Assembly: GCA_014872805.1 (NCBI GenBank)
Contig: WKFN01000015.1
Location: forward strand, 1 to 64,000
Reading direction: 5' to 3'
DNA from: Opacimonas sp014872805
GTDB lineage: Bacteria; Pseudomonadota; Gammaproteobacteria; Enterobacterales; Alteromonadaceae
DNA: 64,000 bases
Positions within the stretch are counted from its first letter, which is position 1. Each line of letters opens with the position of its first letter. Positions 7,435 through 16,267 of the stretch are shown one piece after another. The translations under genes were made by a program, and so were the position numbers. The notes under the pieces were generated by a model that made no database searches, had not been told where the DNA came from, and saw only the letters and a program-made list of their open reading frames with translations.

Positions 7435-10386
7435 TTACCAGAAAGAGTAGTTCACGTTAACCATGTAAGTAGGACCAAATTCGCGACGTGTCGTAACGAT
7501 GCCGTTACCGTCACGTGATACTTGGTCAGCATCATCAAGGATGTTAGTACCTTGTAGTGATATACGTAGACCTTCTAAGCCTTCGATACCAGCGTTTTCG
7601 AAGTCATAAGAGATTTGCGCATCGACTACTTGAGTGCCGTCACGAGTTGCTTCAGCAATCTTGTTCGAACCACCGCGCTCGTACGTTGTGAAACCGTCAC
7701 GATCGGTCATCGCGATACGTGCTTCAAAACCTTCGTTTTCGTAGTAAGCAACGACTGACAAGATCTCATCAGATTGACCAGGTATAGAAGAACCATCGTC
7801 AAGTTCAGCGTCAATGAAAGTAGCTGTAGCAACAACACCGAAACCGTCTAGAGAGTTATCAATAATGCTTAATGGAACGTTAGCTGTTAGTTCTAAACCA
7901 GATACTGAACCATTCAACCCGTCTTCGAAGAACGAGAACTGACCAAAATCAGGTGGAGTAACCAAAGTACCAGCTAGGTAAGTGTTGCCATTCTGAGAGT
8001 TAACAACGTCGTCAGTTAATAGACGGTCGTGGAAACCTGGAACAAAATAATCTGCACCGTTGTTGAACTCATCGTTACGGAAGTTGATAATTGGGTTCGC
8101 AGAACGCGTGTAGTTTACGATATCTTTGTAGAATACCGTACCAGCAATATAACCTTCGTCATCAAAGTATTTTTCTAATGATAAGTCGAAGTTGTTTGAT
8201 TCAAGTGGCTTAAGTTTCGGGTTACCCGCAACTTTTGACCAAGGTGAACCTGCACCACCTAGAACATCTTCGTTTTCAAGAGTGATGAACTGTTCGTTGA
8301 TATCAAATTTAACGAAACCAGATGCGCGCATTTGGTCAATACGTGCACGAGAAATCGTCTTAGACGCTGCAAAACGTGCGAATGTATTGTCAGCCACTTC
8401 TGCGTTGATGTTGAATGAAGGTAAGAAGTGAGAGTAATCATTACCGTCTTCTACTTTACACTCATCGTCAACAAATTCAGATAAATCAACAATAGATGTT
8501 AATGGATCTGCACCTTGTGCTAATGAAGATGAAGTTGGGCCGTCGCCGTTTACGTCACACACACGGAAGTTCGCGCCGATAACACCAAGTGTACCGCTTG
8601 AAGACTGTGTTGTATCAACATATTGAGCACCGAAGTTACCAAATACTTCTAGACCGCCGATTTCAGTTTCAAAATCTGCTTGGAAGTATAATGTGGTGAC
8701 TTCTTCTTCGATGATGTATGAATCACCAAAGCGGTCTGGTTCTAACCATTCACCGTCGTTTTGCGTGTAGTAACCATTGTTATATGGCGCTGCACCATCA
8801 TAAGCAACAACATAGCCTAAACCAGCCCATGTTAAGTCAGTTAAGCCGTATACAGGTACGCCTGCGGCAGAAACTGATTCAGTTGCTGGGAAGATAGTTG
8901 CAGTTGCAAAGTTACCGTTATTGATTTTATCTTTATAACGGTCAGTGTAAGCAAGACCGAATGTAACAGTTTGAACTACGTCGTGGTCAAGGTTACCTTC
9001 GATTTCAACTTTAAATTGAGTCAATTCTTCAGCGATGCTGAATTTGTTGTTGAAGCCGTCCTGAGCGTACAAGTAATCTTGGTCGCCATCGATAAGTGGA
9101 GTATCGAATTGAGACGCTAAGTTAGCAAGACCACCACCCCATACTTGTGGGCCAGTTAGTTGTAATGTGTTCGGATCCGCAAATGCGTCTAAACCAGTTT
9201 GACCTGTGAAGAATACACCTTCAGTAGACATTTGGAAGGTACGCTCACCAAGTAATGGGTCATTTGAACGAGAAAGACCAGCATAAGATTCTGCGCGTTG
9301 CTCGAACTTATCTGCTTCAGAGTATGCGTAATCAACGGTTGCAGTCCAATCGTCGTTCAATGCATATTCAAGTTTGATACCGTATGAATCTAATTGACCG
9401 TCTTTGTTTAACGGGTCAGTACGTAATACAGGCTGAGCATTGATTTGCGTACCTGATACATTTGCACCAGAACCAGAAAGATCAGCTGTAGCAAATGGTT
9501 CGATGAAACCACGTAAAACTCCTGAGTCTTGATAATCAATTGATAAATAATCAACGATGATGTCTAAATCATCAGAAGGTTGGAACTGTAATACAGCAGA
9601 GATTGTGTCACGCTCTAGACGAGTTGCTTGCGCGTTCAAATCCAAACCTGAAGGTGTGATTTGACCATCGTCATTGGTACCGTAACCCCAAACACCATAT
9701 TTACGTTGGTTGTTTGGTGATTCAGTAGAAGCGATTGCGATTGCTAAACCAATTGTGTCATCTGCAAATTTTTCAACAAATGATAGTGAATAACGATGAC
9801 CTTTGTCGTCAAAATCTGGATTATCTGCTGGCGCTTGTGACGCTTCGTAGATACCAGTAACCGTCAAAGTTTCTTCTGCGTTTAATGGGCGAACCGTTTG
9901 TAAATCAACCGTACCACCGATACCTTGAGTTAACAAAGTACCAGACGCTGATTTGTGAATCGTTGCACCAGTCATAATTTCTGATGGGTATAAGTCGTAT
10001 TCAACACCACGGTTATCACCGATAGAAATTGCTTCTCGGCCATTGATTGACGTACCAACGAAATCTTCTTTAAAACCACGTACAGAAATACCTGAAGTAC
10101 GTCCGTTCACACGCTCACCGGCTAGGCCAGGTAGACGAGCTAGGGTTTCTGCGATAGATGAATCTGGTAATTTACCGATGTCTTCAGCAGAGATTGCTTC
10201 AACAATCGATGTTGAATCTTGTTTGACCGCTTGCGCGCGGATAAGTGAACCACGGATACCTTTTACCGCGATTACTTCGACGTTATCAGCCTGTTGATTA
10301 GCATCTTGTGCTAAAACAGCGCCTGAAGTGAAGGCTGAAGCAACAGCCAAAGACAGCAAAGCTGGCTTAAATAGTTGTGTTTTCAT
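7435..10386 (-). CDS. TonB-dependent outer-membrane receptor
   Basis: A 983-residue outer-membrane transporter. The signal peptide ends at AVLAQ (about residue 27). A TonB-box-like NVEVIAVKG lies near residues 35-43. The plug domain follows, with SIVEAISAEDIGKLPDSSIAETLARLPG, SVRGF and the GTVDLQT end. A long 22-strand-type barrel ends in a terminal aromatic, NVNYSFW, the assembly signal. Length and plug wording match the large carbohydrate-type TonB receptors of Alteromonadales, Xanthomonadales and Caulobacter. With a GH97 glycosidase nearby I infer uptake of an oligosaccharide, perhaps an alpha-glucan. Downstream halogenase genes are a recurring companion of such receptors. Its upstream region has an operator-like palindrome shared with GH97. 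Confidence 0.95.
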   Translation of the reverse strand: MKTQLFKPALLSLAVASAFTSGAVLAQDANQQADNVEVIAVKGIRGSLIRAQAVKQDSTSIVEAISAEDIGKLPDSSIAETLARLPGLAGERVNGRTSGISVRGFKEDFVGTSINGREAISIGDNRGVEYDLYPSEIMTGATIHKSASGTLLTQGIGGTVDLQTVRPLNAEETLTVTGIYEASQAPADNPDFDDKGHRYSLSFVEKFADDTIGLAIAIASTESPNNQRKYGVWGYGTNDDGQITPSGLDLNAQATRLERDTISAVLQFQPSDDLDIIVDYLSIDYQDSGVLRGFIEPFATADLSGSGANVSGTQINAQPVLRTDPLNKDGQLDSYGIKLEYALNDDWTATVDYAYSEADKFEQRAESYAGLSRSNDPLLGERTFQMSTEGVFFTGQTGLDAFADPNTLQLTGPQVWGGGLANLASQFDTPLIDGDQDYLYAQDGFNNKFSIAEELTQFKVEIEGNLDHDVVQTVTFGLAYTDRYKDKINNGNFATATIFPATESVSAAGVPVYGLTDLTWAGLGYVVAYDGAAPYNNGYYTQNDGEWLEPDRFGDSYIIEEEVTTLYFQADFETEIGGLEVFGNFGAQYVDTTQSSSGTLGVIGANFRVCDVNGDGPTSSSLAQGADPLTSIVDLSEFVDDECKVEDGNDYSHFLPSFNINAEVADNTFARFAASKTISRARIDQMRASGFVKFDINEQFITLENEDVLGGAGSPWSKVAGNPKLKPLESNNFDLSLEKYFDDEGYIAGTVFYKDIVNYTRSANPIINFRNDEFNNGADYFVPGFHDRLLTDDVVNSQNGNTYLAGTLVTPPDFGQFSFFEDGLNGSVSGLELTANVPLSIIDNSLDGFGVVATATFIDAELDDGSSIPGQSDEILSVVAYYENEGFEARIAMTDRDGFTTYERGGSNKIAEATRDGTQVVDAQISYDFENAGIEGLEGLRISLQGTNILDDADQVSRDGNGIVTTRREFGPTYMVNVNYSFW

Positions 10387-10443
10387 GTTATTGTCCCCAT
10401 TGTCATCACACGAATGATCTAAGTTTTTATGTAGCAGTGGCGT

Positions 10444-10472
10444 AACATACGTTAACGGAATGTAAAATGCAA
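10444..10472 (-). promoter_or_regulatory. Candidate promoter of the TonB receptor gene
   Basis: On the - strand TTGCAT (10472-10467) and TATGTT (10449-10444) are 17 bp apart, giving a predicted start near 10437 and a leader of about 50 nt. Matches to consensus are weak. It is notable mainly because the shared palindrome is at nearly the same distance upstream of its -10 box as in the GH97 promoter. Confidence 0.35.
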
Positions 10473-10490
10473 GCGATCTTGTAAAATTTT

Positions 10491-10504
10491 CTTAATTGAT
10501 TAAG
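10491..10504. promoter_or_regulatory. Palindromic operator candidate upstream of the receptor
   Basis: CTTAATTGATTAAG differs from the perfect palindrome at 2114-2127 by one base at the centre. It lies 105 bp upstream of the receptor start, with its centre about 60 bp before the predicted transcription start. That spacing suits an activator site more than a blocking repressor, but the promoter itself is unproven. The rest of the 273-bp gap contains a second near-palindrome, GTTAACAT-C-ATGTTTAC, at 10580-10596 and no gene. Confidence 0.6.
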
Positions 10505-10659
10505 TTTGATTACAGTTGAATTGGATGTAAAAATCATTGAAATGACTTAAAAGGTTAAGGCGTTCTGCGGGCAGGTTGAGTTAACATCATGTTTACATTG
10601 TCCAATGTCAGCGACTTCGCACAAAAAAACCTTTTAACACTTACAGATAAAACAAACAG

Positions 10660-11640
10660 TTAATTGCTGTTTTGCTGGTTAGACAAAATATGCATCAGGC
10701 CGAGAGGTAATTGCTTTTGCCAAGAGCTTTCGGAATGGTCGTCTCCTGCAAAAAATTGAATAGTCACTGTTTCAGGATCAGCATCCCATTGTGTAAAGTG
10801 CTTTTGCAGAGCCTCGTGATAGGGAGGGTAATATTGATCCAGAGTTTGATCACCATAGGCAAACCACAGACGGTGTTCACCTTTCATTGGCAAGTGCTTG
10901 GCCATGTAATCGGCAAAAGCATTAAATACGGTAAAATCCTCCAATTCATATCCACCAGGAAAATGCGTCGATAAACACAAGCAACCGCCGAATACATCCG
11001 GATATTCTGCCACGGCATACCAACTTATTAAACCACCCATGCTCGCCCCCGCCACAAAGGTATTTTCAGGCGTCGTGATAGTGGCATATTGCGTGTCGAT
11101 AAATGGTTTTAACTCTTCAACAATAAAGCGTAGGTACGCGTCAGATTGGATCTTATTGTCGTGCTCTTGACGAGTATAGATTTGATTTTGAATTGTTTTG
11201 GGTAGAGCTTCAAAGGGTTTTTGTGGCATGTATTCGACATAGCGCAATTGCTCTCCACCATTATCAATCCCAACAACAATAAAGGGCGTAACTTGCTGCT
11301 CATTTATCAGTGTTTGTGCCGTTTCATCCACGCCCCACTCTTGTTGATTCCAGGTGACTGAGGCGTCAAAGAGCATCTGACCATCGTGCATATACAACAC
11401 AGCAAATCGTTGTCCTCGCGCAGTTAAAGATTGATATTGTTTGGGTAACCAAACACTCACTCGTCTTGAGGCAACGAAATCAGATTGGAACTCTTGATAG
11501 GTATCTATGGTGCCGTTCCTAGGCATCATAATGTTCGGCGGATTTGAATTGGTGCTCGTCATCGATATCGGTTTAGAGCAAGCTAATAAGATTTGGCCAA
11601 AACAACATATAGCGAACACAAATACTAATCGATTGACCAT
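10660..11640 (-). CDS. Esterase-family (PF00756-like) alpha/beta hydrolase lipoprotein
   Basis: A 326-residue hydrolase resembling the putative-esterase family (enterochelin esterase, esterase D, antigen 85). A hydrophobic leader ends in the lipobox LLAC with Cys21, so the protein is a lipoprotein. The nucleophile elbow GASMGG carries the Ser. FAVLYMHDGQMLF is the strand and oxyanion region common to this family. A DDHSESSW segment near the C-terminus supplies the likely His. It follows the DUF885 gene by 15 bp and is probably co-transcribed with it, ending before the receptor's regulatory region. In saccharide loci such esterases may remove ester substituents from sugars, but the substrate here is unknown and a siderophore or peptide ester cannot be excluded. 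Confidence 0.85.
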   Translation of the reverse strand: MVNRLVFVFAICCFGQILLACSKPISMTSTNSNPPNIMMPRNGTIDTYQEFQSDFVASRRVSVWLPKQYQSLTARGQRFAVLYMHDGQMLFDASVTWNQQEWGVDETAQTLINEQQVTPFIVVGIDNGGEQLRYVEYMPQKPFEALPKTIQNQIYTRQEHDNKIQSDAYLRFIVEELKPFIDTQYATITTPENTFVAGASMGGLISWYAVAEYPDVFGGCLCLSTHFPGGYELEDFTVFNAFADYMAKHLPMKGEHRLWFAYGDQTLDQYYPPYHEALQKHFTQWDADPETVTIQFFAGDDHSESSWQKQLPLGLMHILSNQQNSN

Positions 11641-11655
11641 TTACCCCACCTATTT

Positions 11656-13395
11656 TTAAAGTTGTTGGATACGAGCTTGTTCATCTGCAATAAACTGCTC
11701 AAGTTGTTGTTCGAGCATGTGCAAAGGCACACTGCCATTTTTGAGCACGGCGGTGTGGAAGCGACGCACATCAAAATCAGTGCCAAGCACATCCTCTGCT
11801 TTCATCCGCCACTCTTTGATGAGAATTTCACCTAGCTTATAAGCAAGGGCTTGTCCGGGCCATGAAATATATCGGTCAATTTCCGTCCTGACATTATGGG
11901 CGCTCAGAGCAGTATTTTCCAGCATGTAATCAAGCGCTTGTTGGCGCGTCCAGCCCAACATGTGCATCCCAGTATCGACGACCAGACGACAGGCTCGCCA
12001 CATTTCATAACTCAAGCGACCAAATTCTTCAAACGGCGTTTGATAAAAGCCCACTTCGACACCCAAATACTCACTGTATAAGCCCCAACCTTCACCAAAG
12101 GCAGAAATGTATGTTGAGCGACGCACATTGGGTAGGTCTTGCATTTCATTGGCTAGTGAAATTTGCAAATGATGTCCTGGCACCGCTTCGTGGAGTGTCA
12201 ACGCAGGTAATGCATATAACGGGCGCTTGTCCAAGGCATAGGTATTCACCCAGTAATACCCAGGTTGCTTGTCATTGCGTGGTGAGACATAACGACCGGT
12301 CGTGTATTTAGGCGCGATATCATCCGGCACTGGCGCAACGCCATATGGGGTTCGAGGTAAATGCTCAAAAAGTTGTGGAAGAAGGGCATCCATTCGTTTT
12401 GACATGACCATGGCTGCGTGAATCAACTCTTTGGAGCTTGTCGCATAAAACTGCGGATCGCTGCGCAAAAATGCAATGAACTCATTGATACTACCGGTAT
12501 AGTTTAGTTCATCGAGTACGTCTTGCATTTGTGCTCGAATGCGTGCAACTTCTTGCAAACCAATCTCGTGAATGTCTTGGGCACTCATATCCAAGGTCGT
12601 GTAGTAACGCACGCGATTTTGATAATACTCAGCACCATTAGGCCAGTCTTTAGCGGCGATGCTCACTTTTGCGTTGGGTTGGTATTCATCCACAATAAAG
12701 TCATAAAACGACTGAAATGCTGGATTCACGGAAGTCAAAATAACTTGTCTAGCACGCGCTTGAAGTGCATCGTCATCGACTTTTTGAAAAGGCACATAAA
12801 ACGCACTTTGCGTTGGGTCGTCCTTAATGATTGTTGCAATGCTCTCTTCAAATCCCTCTAACACCACTTGGGGTTGAGTTTTGCCAAGCGCTATTCCTTG
12901 TCGCATGTAGTCAATTTGCTGAGCCATGTACGTAGGGATCTGCTCAAGCACATCTAAGTACTGCTCAAAGTCAGATGTTTGGGTAAAAGCAAAGCGGTAG
13001 CGAACGTTGAGTAAGCTGCTGTGAAATCCATATTCCGAGGTAATCGGCATAAGATGAGCATTATAGCGGTATTCATCCACATAGTTTTGTAAACGGTACA
13101 GCTGAATCACTTTACTGATTTGTTGTTGTTCGGTTAATTCATCATTATTAAACGAGTTGACTTGTTCGATGAAGGAGAGGTATTGCGCGTGACGCTCGAC
13201 TTTGTATTCGGGCGTAATGTTGGGCAGAGAAGGTGTCGATGACACGCCGCGTCCACCCGATTGCGAAGTTTGTTCGTACTGCCAAATTTCCTCTAATAAC
13301 GCATCAAATGTGGTTTCTATCGAGGCGGACGTCGTGCTTTTACAGCCGCCTAGAGGCAGGGTTAAAAAGACAAAAAAAATGAAAAAGCTCCGCAT
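11656..13395 (-). CDS. DUF885 family metallopeptidase-like lipoprotein
   Basis: A 579-residue protein of the DUF885 family, which is related to M32-type zinc carboxypeptidases. The signal leader ends in the lipobox LGGC with Cys18, so it is anchored to a membrane facing the periplasm. The zinc-binding HEAVPGH motif is at residues 402-408, with a downstream FGEGWGLYSEYLG segment supplying the third ligand (Glu). The mostly helical make-up and length of 570-600 residues fit the family. Its biochemical role is poorly established; peptide hydrolysis in the periplasm is inferred from the motif. It is first in a two-gene unit with the esterase lipoprotein. Confidence 0.88.
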   Translation of the reverse strand: MRSFFIFFVFLTLPLGGCKSTTSASIETTFDALLEEIWQYEQTSQSGGRGVSSTPSLPNITPEYKVERHAQYLSFIEQVNSFNNDELTEQQQISKVIQLYRLQNYVDEYRYNAHLMPITSEYGFHSSLLNVRYRFAFTQTSDFEQYLDVLEQIPTYMAQQIDYMRQGIALGKTQPQVVLEGFEESIATIIKDDPTQSAFYVPFQKVDDDALQARARQVILTSVNPAFQSFYDFIVDEYQPNAKVSIAAKDWPNGAEYYQNRVRYYTTLDMSAQDIHEIGLQEVARIRAQMQDVLDELNYTGSINEFIAFLRSDPQFYATSSKELIHAAMVMSKRMDALLPQLFEHLPRTPYGVAPVPDDIAPKYTTGRYVSPRNDKQPGYYWVNTYALDKRPLYALPALTLHEAVPGHHLQISLANEMQDLPNVRRSTYISAFGEGWGLYSEYLGVEVGFYQTPFEEFGRLSYEMWRACRLVVDTGMHMLGWTRQQALDYMLENTALSAHNVRTEIDRYISWPGQALAYKLGEILIKEWRMKAEDVLGTDFDVRRFHTAVLKNGSVPLHMLEQQLEQFIADEQARIQQL

Positions 13396-13457
13396 AAAAT
13401 ATTCCGTTGACTGCGTTAAGACTTCAGTCTAACAAAGAATACAAGCCCCTGCTATCC

Positions 13458-13808
13458 TTACTTTTTTGGGGTGTAAATCGGGCTAGGAAAGGTCGCTACT
13501 TTATCAGAAAGCTCTGTGATTTTGGCAGTGCCGTGCTTTTTGACCGTATCGATGCGCAACACATTATGCATCGGGATAAAGGTCGATGTGACGTCAGCAA
13601 ATTCATCTTTGAGTCGTTCATGGCTCGGGTCCAAGACGAGCTCGGTATGCGTGTTCCAAACAAAATCACCCACTTCGACAAAACCATATAAAGAATCTTG
13701 GCGCAAAGTTTTTACGAACAACTCATAGCGCTGACCGTTGCTGACAAATTGGATTTTGTATAAAGGATTGTTGTTGTCCATATTCGAACTCATCGTTGTG
13801 TCTTTCAT
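13458..13808 (-). CDS. DUF1820 family protein
   Basis: A small basic/acidic cytoplasmic protein with the conserved DUF1820 core: LYKIQFVSNGQRYELFVK, SLYGFVEVGDFVW and STFIPMHNVLRID. The family is common in gammaproteobacteria and has no established function. The start is uncertain: the frame is open to 13895, and in-frame ATGs at 13808, 13793 and 13781 lack a clear ribosome-binding site. I chose 13808 because the longer form would reach within 12 bp of the divergent peptidase gene. The conserved region begins just after the 13781 ATG. Confidence 0.8.
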   Translation of the reverse strand: MKDTTMSSNMDNNNPLYKIQFVSNGQRYELFVKTLRQDSLYGFVEVGDFVWNTHTELVLDPSHERLKDEFADVTSTFIPMHNVLRIDTVKKHGTAKITELSDKVATFPSPIYTPKK

Positions 13809-13907
13809 TACGTAATATTGGGGAGCAGAAAAAAATTTCAAGCAAGGTTTCTGCATCTCAGTTAAGATATTTAGTGATGTATCATTTAAAAACAATAAGG
13901 ACAGAGC

Positions 13908-15584
13908 ATGTCGAATAGATTAGGCCGGGTTATTACTCTCGGGCTTGTAGGGTTGTTGGCGCTCGCTGGGTGCAGTTCAACTCAAAAAGAACCTTTAGCG
14001 CAGGTACAAATTGGTCAAGCCAGCACGGACAATATTCGAGCGCACATGGCATACTTGGCTTCCGATGAATTAACGGGACGTTTTCCAGGCACACCTGGGC
14101 ATGAAGCTGCCAGTGAATACATCGCCCAAGAGTTCGCCAAGTATGGCCTAAAAGCAGCGGGTACAGATGGCTTCATGCAACGTGTGGTCTTGCGCAAAGG
14201 CAAGCTTGATCAGACCTCACCCGAGCTAGTCGTGCTCAGTGGTAATAAGAGAACTGAGTTAGCTTATCCCAAAGAATTCATGACCAGCATCAGCATGAAT
14301 GACACTCAAGTGGACCTTACTGCTGAGGCTGTTTTTGTGGGGTATGGCATTGTGGCACCAGAGTTTGGGATCAACGATTTCGCCAATGTGGATGTCGTTG
14401 GCAAAATCATCGTGCGACTACCAGGTAAACCCAAAGTGTTACTCACCGATGTCGGCGCGCATTTAGCGTCGAGCTCGATGCGCCGCAAGTACGCCGAAGA
14501 TGCCGGTGCCATTGGCGTGATTGTGATATCCGATCCGGAGCAAGAAGAAACGCGTCCTTATTCTCGACAGCTCAACTATATTCATTCTGAGCGAATGGAC
14601 TGGCTCAATGCGCAAGGCAATGCGTCGAGTGCTTCCACCCAGATTATTGGCGGAGCGTATCTACCCATACCAAGTGCACAAATCCTGTTTGCAAATGCGC
14701 CACAATCACTGGATTCTGTGTATGAAAAAATGGCCAATGACGAGGCAATTGATGGTTTTGCATTGAATGCGAGCGTTACGTTCAAAGCGCGCTCGAGCCA
14801 TGAAGATATCACTTCACCAAATGTGGTGGGTATGGTTGAAGGCAGCGATCCAATATTAAAAAATGAATATGTTTTGTATAGCGCCCACTCAGATCACTTA
14901 GGTATCGGTAAGTCTGTTAAAAAAGACAAGATCAACAATGGTGCACTTGACAATGCCATTGGCACAGCGGTGATGTTAGAGACAGCGCGTATGTTTGCGC
15001 AATTACCTCAAAAACCCAAACGTTCCATGCTGTTCGTAGCCGTAACGGCTGAAGAAAAAGGATTATTGGGATCGGATTATTATGCGCAAAATCCAACGGT
15101 GCCCTTAGAGAGTATCGTGGCCAATGTGAACTTGGATATGCCATTGATCACCTTTAATTTTGCTGACGTGATAGCGTTTGGTGCCGAGCACTCCACTATG
15201 GGACAGTACGTCGAACGCGCTACTGCTAATGCTAACATTGCTTTAACTCCAGATCCTTGGCCACAAATGAATCTGTTTACGCGCTCGGATCACTATAGCT
15301 TTGTCAAACAAGGGATTCCGGCGATTTTCTTGCTCACTGGTATTACTTCCTTTGATGCAGATGACGACGCTGAGAACGTGTTGATGAACTTTTTGAAAAC
15401 CAATTATCACACGCCACAAGATGATATGAATCAGGCTTTTCACTGGGGCGCAGCATATAATTTTACGCAAGTGAACTTTAATATTGGGCTTGAGGTCGCG
15501 AATGCCGATGATAGACCGCGCTGGTATCCGGATAGCTTCTTTGGACAAACCTTCGGTAAAGCATATAATCAAATTGCTCAGTAA
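13908..15584 (+). CDS. M28 family zinc aminopeptidase, PA-domain lipoprotein
   Basis: A 558-residue exported peptidase. A signal leader ends in the lipobox LAGC with Cys22. A PA (protease-associated) domain insert spans roughly residues 130-260 (AVFVGYGIVAPEFGINDFANVDVVGKIIV). The M28 core carries its two-zinc ligands in YSAHSDHLG, NGALDNAIGT, TAEEKGLLGSDYY (catalytic Glu and ligand), NLDMP and RSDHYSF. All are intact, so it should be active, releasing N-terminal amino acids from peptides at the cell envelope. An AGGACAGAGC ribosome site precedes the ATG. It is divergent from the DUF1820 gene and convergent with slmA, with a shared terminator. Confidence 0.93.
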   Translation: MSNRLGRVITLGLVGLLALAGCSSTQKEPLAQVQIGQASTDNIRAHMAYLASDELTGRFPGTPGHEAASEYIAQEFAKYGLKAAGTDGFMQRVVLRKGKLDQTSPELVVLSGNKRTELAYPKEFMTSISMNDTQVDLTAEAVFVGYGIVAPEFGINDFANVDVVGKIIVRLPGKPKVLLTDVGAHLASSSMRRKYAEDAGAIGVIVISDPEQEETRPYSRQLNYIHSERMDWLNAQGNASSASTQIIGGAYLPIPSAQILFANAPQSLDSVYEKMANDEAIDGFALNASVTFKARSSHEDITSPNVVGMVEGSDPILKNEYVLYSAHSDHLGIGKSVKKDKINNGALDNAIGTAVMLETARMFAQLPQKPKRSMLFVAVTAEEKGLLGSDYYAQNPTVPLESIVANVNLDMPLITFNFADVIAFGAEHSTMGQYVERATANANIALTPDPWPQMNLFTRSDHYSFVKQGIPAIFLLTGITSFDADDDAENVLMNFLKTNYHTPQDDMNQAFHWGAAYNFTQVNFNIGLEVANADDRPRWYPDSFFGQTFGKAYNQIAQ

Positions 15585-15600
15585 TATCTGATGCTAACAA

Positions 15601-15637
15601 AAACCCCGTCAGTTGAATGTTAACGGGGTTTATTTTT
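15601..15637. terminator. Bidirectional terminator, M28 peptidase and slmA
   Basis: AAACCCCGT (15601-15609) pairs with ACGGGGTTT (15623-15631), followed by TATTTTTT on + and by T residues on - (AACAAAAACC read in reverse). It lies between two convergent genes. Confidence 0.9.
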
Positions 15638-15657
15638 TGGCTTAGACGCTTGTTTCG

Positions 15658-16251
15658 TTAGGCAAAGTACTGTGCTTTGAGGCTCGTCCAAATCTCAGAA
15701 AATTGCTCGGTGGTCCGACGTTTAAACTCGCTGCGAATGTAGGCGTTGATTCGGCCATCAACATAGCTGGTGAGCAAGGCGGCCAATGCGCTTTCGTCAA
15801 CGCTAAACGTTTTACCATCGCGCACTTTGCGCTCGCGTAAAATTTGTTTGATTTGCGTTTCTAGGCGCTCGAAAATCTTGGCCACTCGACTGCGCAAGCG
15901 CTCGTGCTCTCCAGTCAGCGCATCACCATGTAAAATACGCGCAATACCTGGGTTCTTCTCGTTAAAGCCAAGGAATAGGTGCAACACCATTTGAATGCGG
16001 TTTGCGGTGTCTTTTTCGTCATTGATGATTTTGTTTATACGCGAAAATAACGTGTCTTCCACAAAATCAATCAGCCCTTCATACATGCGAGCTTTGCTTG
16101 GAAAGTGGCGGTACAATGCAGCTTCCGACACGCCTACCTCGGCTGCGAGAGCGGCCGTAGTAATACGCTTGCCCGAGTTGTTTTCAAGCATGCTGGCTAG
16201 GCACTGAAGAATGTGGGCGCGACGATTGGGCTTGCGTTTTTGCTCAGCCAT
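15658..16251 (-). CDS. slmA: Nucleoid occlusion factor SlmA
   Basis: A 197-residue TetR-fold DNA-binding protein that binds sites across the chromosome and blocks FtsZ ring assembly over the nucleoid. The N-terminus KRKPNRRAHILQCLASML, the helix-turn-helix ITTAALAAEVGVSEAALYRHFPSKARMYEGL (about residues 30-60) and the dimerisation half with FVEDTLFSRINKI match SlmA rather than a metabolic TetR repressor. Length equals the family norm. It sits 16 bp downstream of coaBC on the same strand, the usual neighbourhood near rpmBG-mutM. Confidence 0.96.
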   Translation of the reverse strand: MAEQKRKPNRRAHILQCLASMLENNSGKRITTAALAAEVGVSEAALYRHFPSKARMYEGLIDFVEDTLFSRINKIINDEKDTANRIQMVLHLFLGFNEKNPGIARILHGDALTGEHERLRSRVAKIFERLETQIKQILRERKVRDGKTFSVDESALAALLTSYVDGRINAYIRSEFKRRTTEQFSEIWTSLKAQYFA

Positions 16252-16267
16252 GGAAGGTTCCTTTTGG

